Part shown: piece after piece, positions 43,770 to 46,199 of the stretch
Numbering within the stretch: the first letter of the stretch is position 1
Layout: the number at the start of each line of letters is the position of its first letter
DNA from: Dissophora ornata
Taxonomy: Eukaryota; Mortierellomycota; Mortierellomycetes; Mortierellales; Mortierellaceae
NCBI GenBank assembly: GCA_025201705.1
Contig: MU616749.1
Coordinates: 1-46,199, forward strand
Direction of reading: 5' to 3'
Length of the DNA stretch: 46,199 nucleotides
The notes under the pieces: model-generated
Seen by the model: the letters and a program-made list of their open reading frames with translations, nothing else
What the model was told of the DNA's origin: nothing
The model's database searches: none
Translations under genes and position numbers: made by a program

Positions 43770-45102
43770 TTAGCCGGATTCAGAAGCCGGTGGTGACGGC
43801 GATGGGAGTGTAGAAGATCCATGGCGTGTCTGCGCATTCGAGTGATACTCCTCCACGTAGGCCTCAACCGTAATATGAGAGTCAATTGGTCCACTCTGCT
43901 TCTCCGTGATCGAAAACACTTCGTCATACTGCGGGACACCAGACTCACGTAACTCCGCTGCAATACCTACGCTTACACCAGTACCCACAACTTGCTTTTG
44001 CCCCCGCGCAGATCCGGGTGTCGCTATATCCGACTTCGAGGTCGCGCGCGAGGTCACCCAATGGATCGTAATCGCATTCAGCGTCACATCTGCTGTACAA
44101 CTCGAAAGGCAGATAAGCCCCCGCTCGTTTCCCTGGAAGTATACCAAGGTGAAGATATTGGTGGAACTCAAGAACAGGGCCATGACTGCTCCGACGAGAG
44201 TCCGGCGGGCAACGTCGCGGAGTTTGCCTTTGGAGGGACCCTGGAGTAACGATTTGGAGCTCATGAGCGGGCGGATGAAGAGCAAGGTGAGCCAACTAGA
44301 GAGGAACATGTCATAGAAGATCAGAGGCAGCGCGGCGGGTTGGAGGAGTCCAATGTGGCATTGGCCGTTTTCTTCGAGCTCTGCGACACGGAAGATGATC
44401 ATGAGGGCCATAATGCCGATGTAGGGCGCCATCAAGCACAAATTGATCCTATAAAGCTAGGGAAGGGAGTTAGGGGTTAAAAGGATGTCGCACACTAAAA
44501 GTATGAACATGAAGACGACCCAAAGGGTACTTTTTAAAAATCAAAGACGACAATACGGAAAGCCTTACCACAAACTCTCTTCGCGTCATGCCGACGGCTG
44601 TAACCACGTAAACTTTCTCCATCAAAAACAGGTAGATGATGATCTTCGAAAGCGCATAGAGGACAATACATGTATAGACCGACATCCTACACGAGACCAT
44701 ATTAAAGTCGTTGGTCTGTGTAAGCTCCGTGGCCATGAAGGAGAACATCCATGAGACCAGATAGAGCGAAATGACTAGCCCGCGCGCATAGTTGATCGTG
44801 CTCAGTTTCGTGCCTGCGGTCTTGCGGCCAAAAAGTACAGACATCATCGTGATACATCCTAGAGAGATGAGGAGCGATATGACCTCTGGATTGTTGTTTG
44901 TGCGTCATATCGGATGTAGAAATAGAGGACTGTCAGGTGGGAAGGAGTGGCCATTGCTGCGCATCACTGAGTACATCGGAGCGTGGGGATAGGCTGTTGG
45001 GTTGGAGTCATGCATGTAGATCCATTTACCTTCTGTGTCAGGGATGAAGACTGTCTGACCTGTCGGCAAAATAGTTTCCGGCGGCGAAGTAAGCGAGGAC
45101 AT
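43770..45102 (-). CDS. Seven-transmembrane protein, copy B (three exons, 358 aa)
   Basis: Exons: 45102-45030, 44885-44569 and 44456-43770, joining in frame. Paralogue of copy A. The middle exon is 317 nt in both, the intron phases are the same, and long stretches match: FGRKTAGTK, TINYARGLVISLYLVSW, LFIRPLMSS, SLLQGPSKG, LRDVARRTL and NAITIHWVTSR. Seven hydrophobic segments sit in the same places. The soluble tail ends in ITVEAYVEEYH and then a Ser/Pro-rich end. The N-terminal exon gives 24 residues with no signal peptide. Function unknown; topology suggests a receptor or transporter-like sensor. Confidence 0.82.
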
Positions 45103-46199
45103 TATGTGAGATGGTTGAGGGTAATCCCTTCGAATTGCTAATATCGAACCTCCGGGAATTAGATATTATGTAGTCTTAGGACTGATAAGGTGAAAAGGCG
45201 ATATGCGGGCCGGGTGAGGAAGTTGAGTGCGAGAGTCAGGTAGATGTTTTTACTTTGGGCGTTGGTGTAGTTAGATTGTCGGGGACTGGTGGTCAACGGG
45301 TTGTTAGAAGTCTGCGACAGGTGAGTGTAGCTGGGTGGAGACTTATGTCACGATGTAGATTTGTGCAGTGGGAATGAGGTTTGTCGACTGGTTCGTTATT
45401 TTGTGGTGTATCATGTTTTTTCATGCTCTATTTAAATGGGCGGTGATCCGTGTGCCATCTCGATTCTGGACCAAATAATAAGTCATCGACACACGGACAA
45501 TACAGCCAGAGGCCCGACCTCGAACCATGAATGAGCGCAAGGCAAAAAAGAGAAAGAGCATTCTTTTCTTTCTCATCTACTGTGTCTTTGCTCTAGAGTG
45601 GCGTGACTTGGGCGCCGTAGAGAAGGAAGGCGAGGCATACATGAAGTAAAAAACCGTTGATTGAATGCAGACCATTGACTGACTATTCCACTCGATCAAT
45701 AGGTCTGCCAATCGAGGCGGGCATATTTCACGCGTCGAGTGACATGCCCCTCGTTCATTATCATCTTCGACAACCCTCTCCCCTGAAATATATTTTTGCT
45801 TCGGACCCCTTCCCCTGAAAACGTGTACAGTGCACCAATGATCGATCTAACCTCATTCTTCCCCACCTTTCACCCCCCTACATGTATGCTCGGTGATGCA
45901 TTACCGTTCATGCTAGTCCTCGCAGCGCGTGCGCGGACACAAACCAATGCTTTCGGATTGGTGCGCAACAGGAAGAAATAACGACAAGGACATCCGTGTT
46001 TTCTAACCCAAATGGTTGTGTTCCAAGAGCTGGAAATAGAGGGGCATTTAGAAGGAGGATTTGTGTCAAAGAAGTAGCAGAAGTAAATCTAAAACCCACC
46101 CTTCTTCTTGCTCAGAATAAAGAAAAAAGTATAATTATCTTCGGGCATGAAGACATTACATGAGCGACACTGTGGAGGGGTTTTTTTTTTTTTTTTTTT
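45103..46199. other. Upstream region of 7TM copy B to window end
   Basis: 1.1 kb without a gene I can support. A TATTTAAAT box is at about 45428-45436. The window ends in a T run (46181-46199). Confidence 0.5.

Noticed and set aside
1..46199. CRISPR arrays, tRNA or rRNA genes, bacterial-type operons
   Set aside because: No regular spaced repeats, no clear tRNA B-box with a fitting partner and no rRNA-like sequence were seen; the gene structure is eukaryotic. A tRNA scan was not possible by eye.

Overview
The window is a piece of a fungal nuclear chromosome. Genes carry many short introns (about 50-200 nt) with GTRNGT donors and YAG acceptors, and the proteins are fungal orthologues. The combination of a DASH-type kinetochore subunit, a NADPH oxidase, LINE, Ty3/gypsy and MULE remnants and membrane proteins of an early-diverging type suggests Mucoromycota, most likely a Mortierella-like species. 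That placement is an inference from gene style, not from a marker gene. I saw no rRNA, tRNA or CRISPR. Two 10-N assembly gaps are present (13519-13528 and 32587-32596).

Region 1-5400: a LINE retrotransposon on the minus strand, with its 3' end outside the window. It has ORF1 with two CCHC knuckles and ORF2 with APE endonuclease, reverse transcriptase (YADD) and a C-terminal zinc finger. ORF2 carries one frameshift in the endonuclease. The LINE abuts the last ~60 codons of a C2-domain gene on the plus strand, which it appears to interrupt.

Region 5600-20500: a dense block of housekeeping genes whose exon phases all join in frame: an aldo/keto reductase (-), SAICAR synthetase ADE1 (+), mRNA export factor GLE1 (+), rRNA-processing factor RRP7 (-), an Spc19-like kinetochore protein with an unusual long C-terminus (-), the SNARE VTI1 (+), a tail-anchored cytochrome b5 (+) and an intronless NADPH oxidase (-). 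AKR/ADE1 and Spc19-like/VTI1 are divergent pairs with likely shared promoters.

Region 21300-25060: a transposon graveyard. It holds a decayed Ty3/gypsy pol (+), a 53-bp TA-flanked hairpin that looks like two fused Tc1/pogo-type termini, and a decayed MULE transposase with a SWIM-like end (-).

Region 25360-35030: four more housekeeping genes in two divergent pairs: HGH1 (-)/ULP1-type SUMO protease (+) and VTA1 (-)/MPP10 (+).

Region 35800-45100: the least explained part. Two seven-transmembrane proteins and two small 12-cysteine proteins, all on the minus strand, alternate as 7TM-Cys-7TM-Cys. The two copies of each gene are clear paralogues (same intron phases and an identical 317-nt middle exon in the 7TM pair; identical cysteine spacing in the Cys pair). 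This reads as a tandem duplication of a two-gene module of unknown function, separated by 1-2 kb spacers with hairpins, a 19-bp minisatellite and poly-A tracts. The final 1.1 kb holds nothing I can support.
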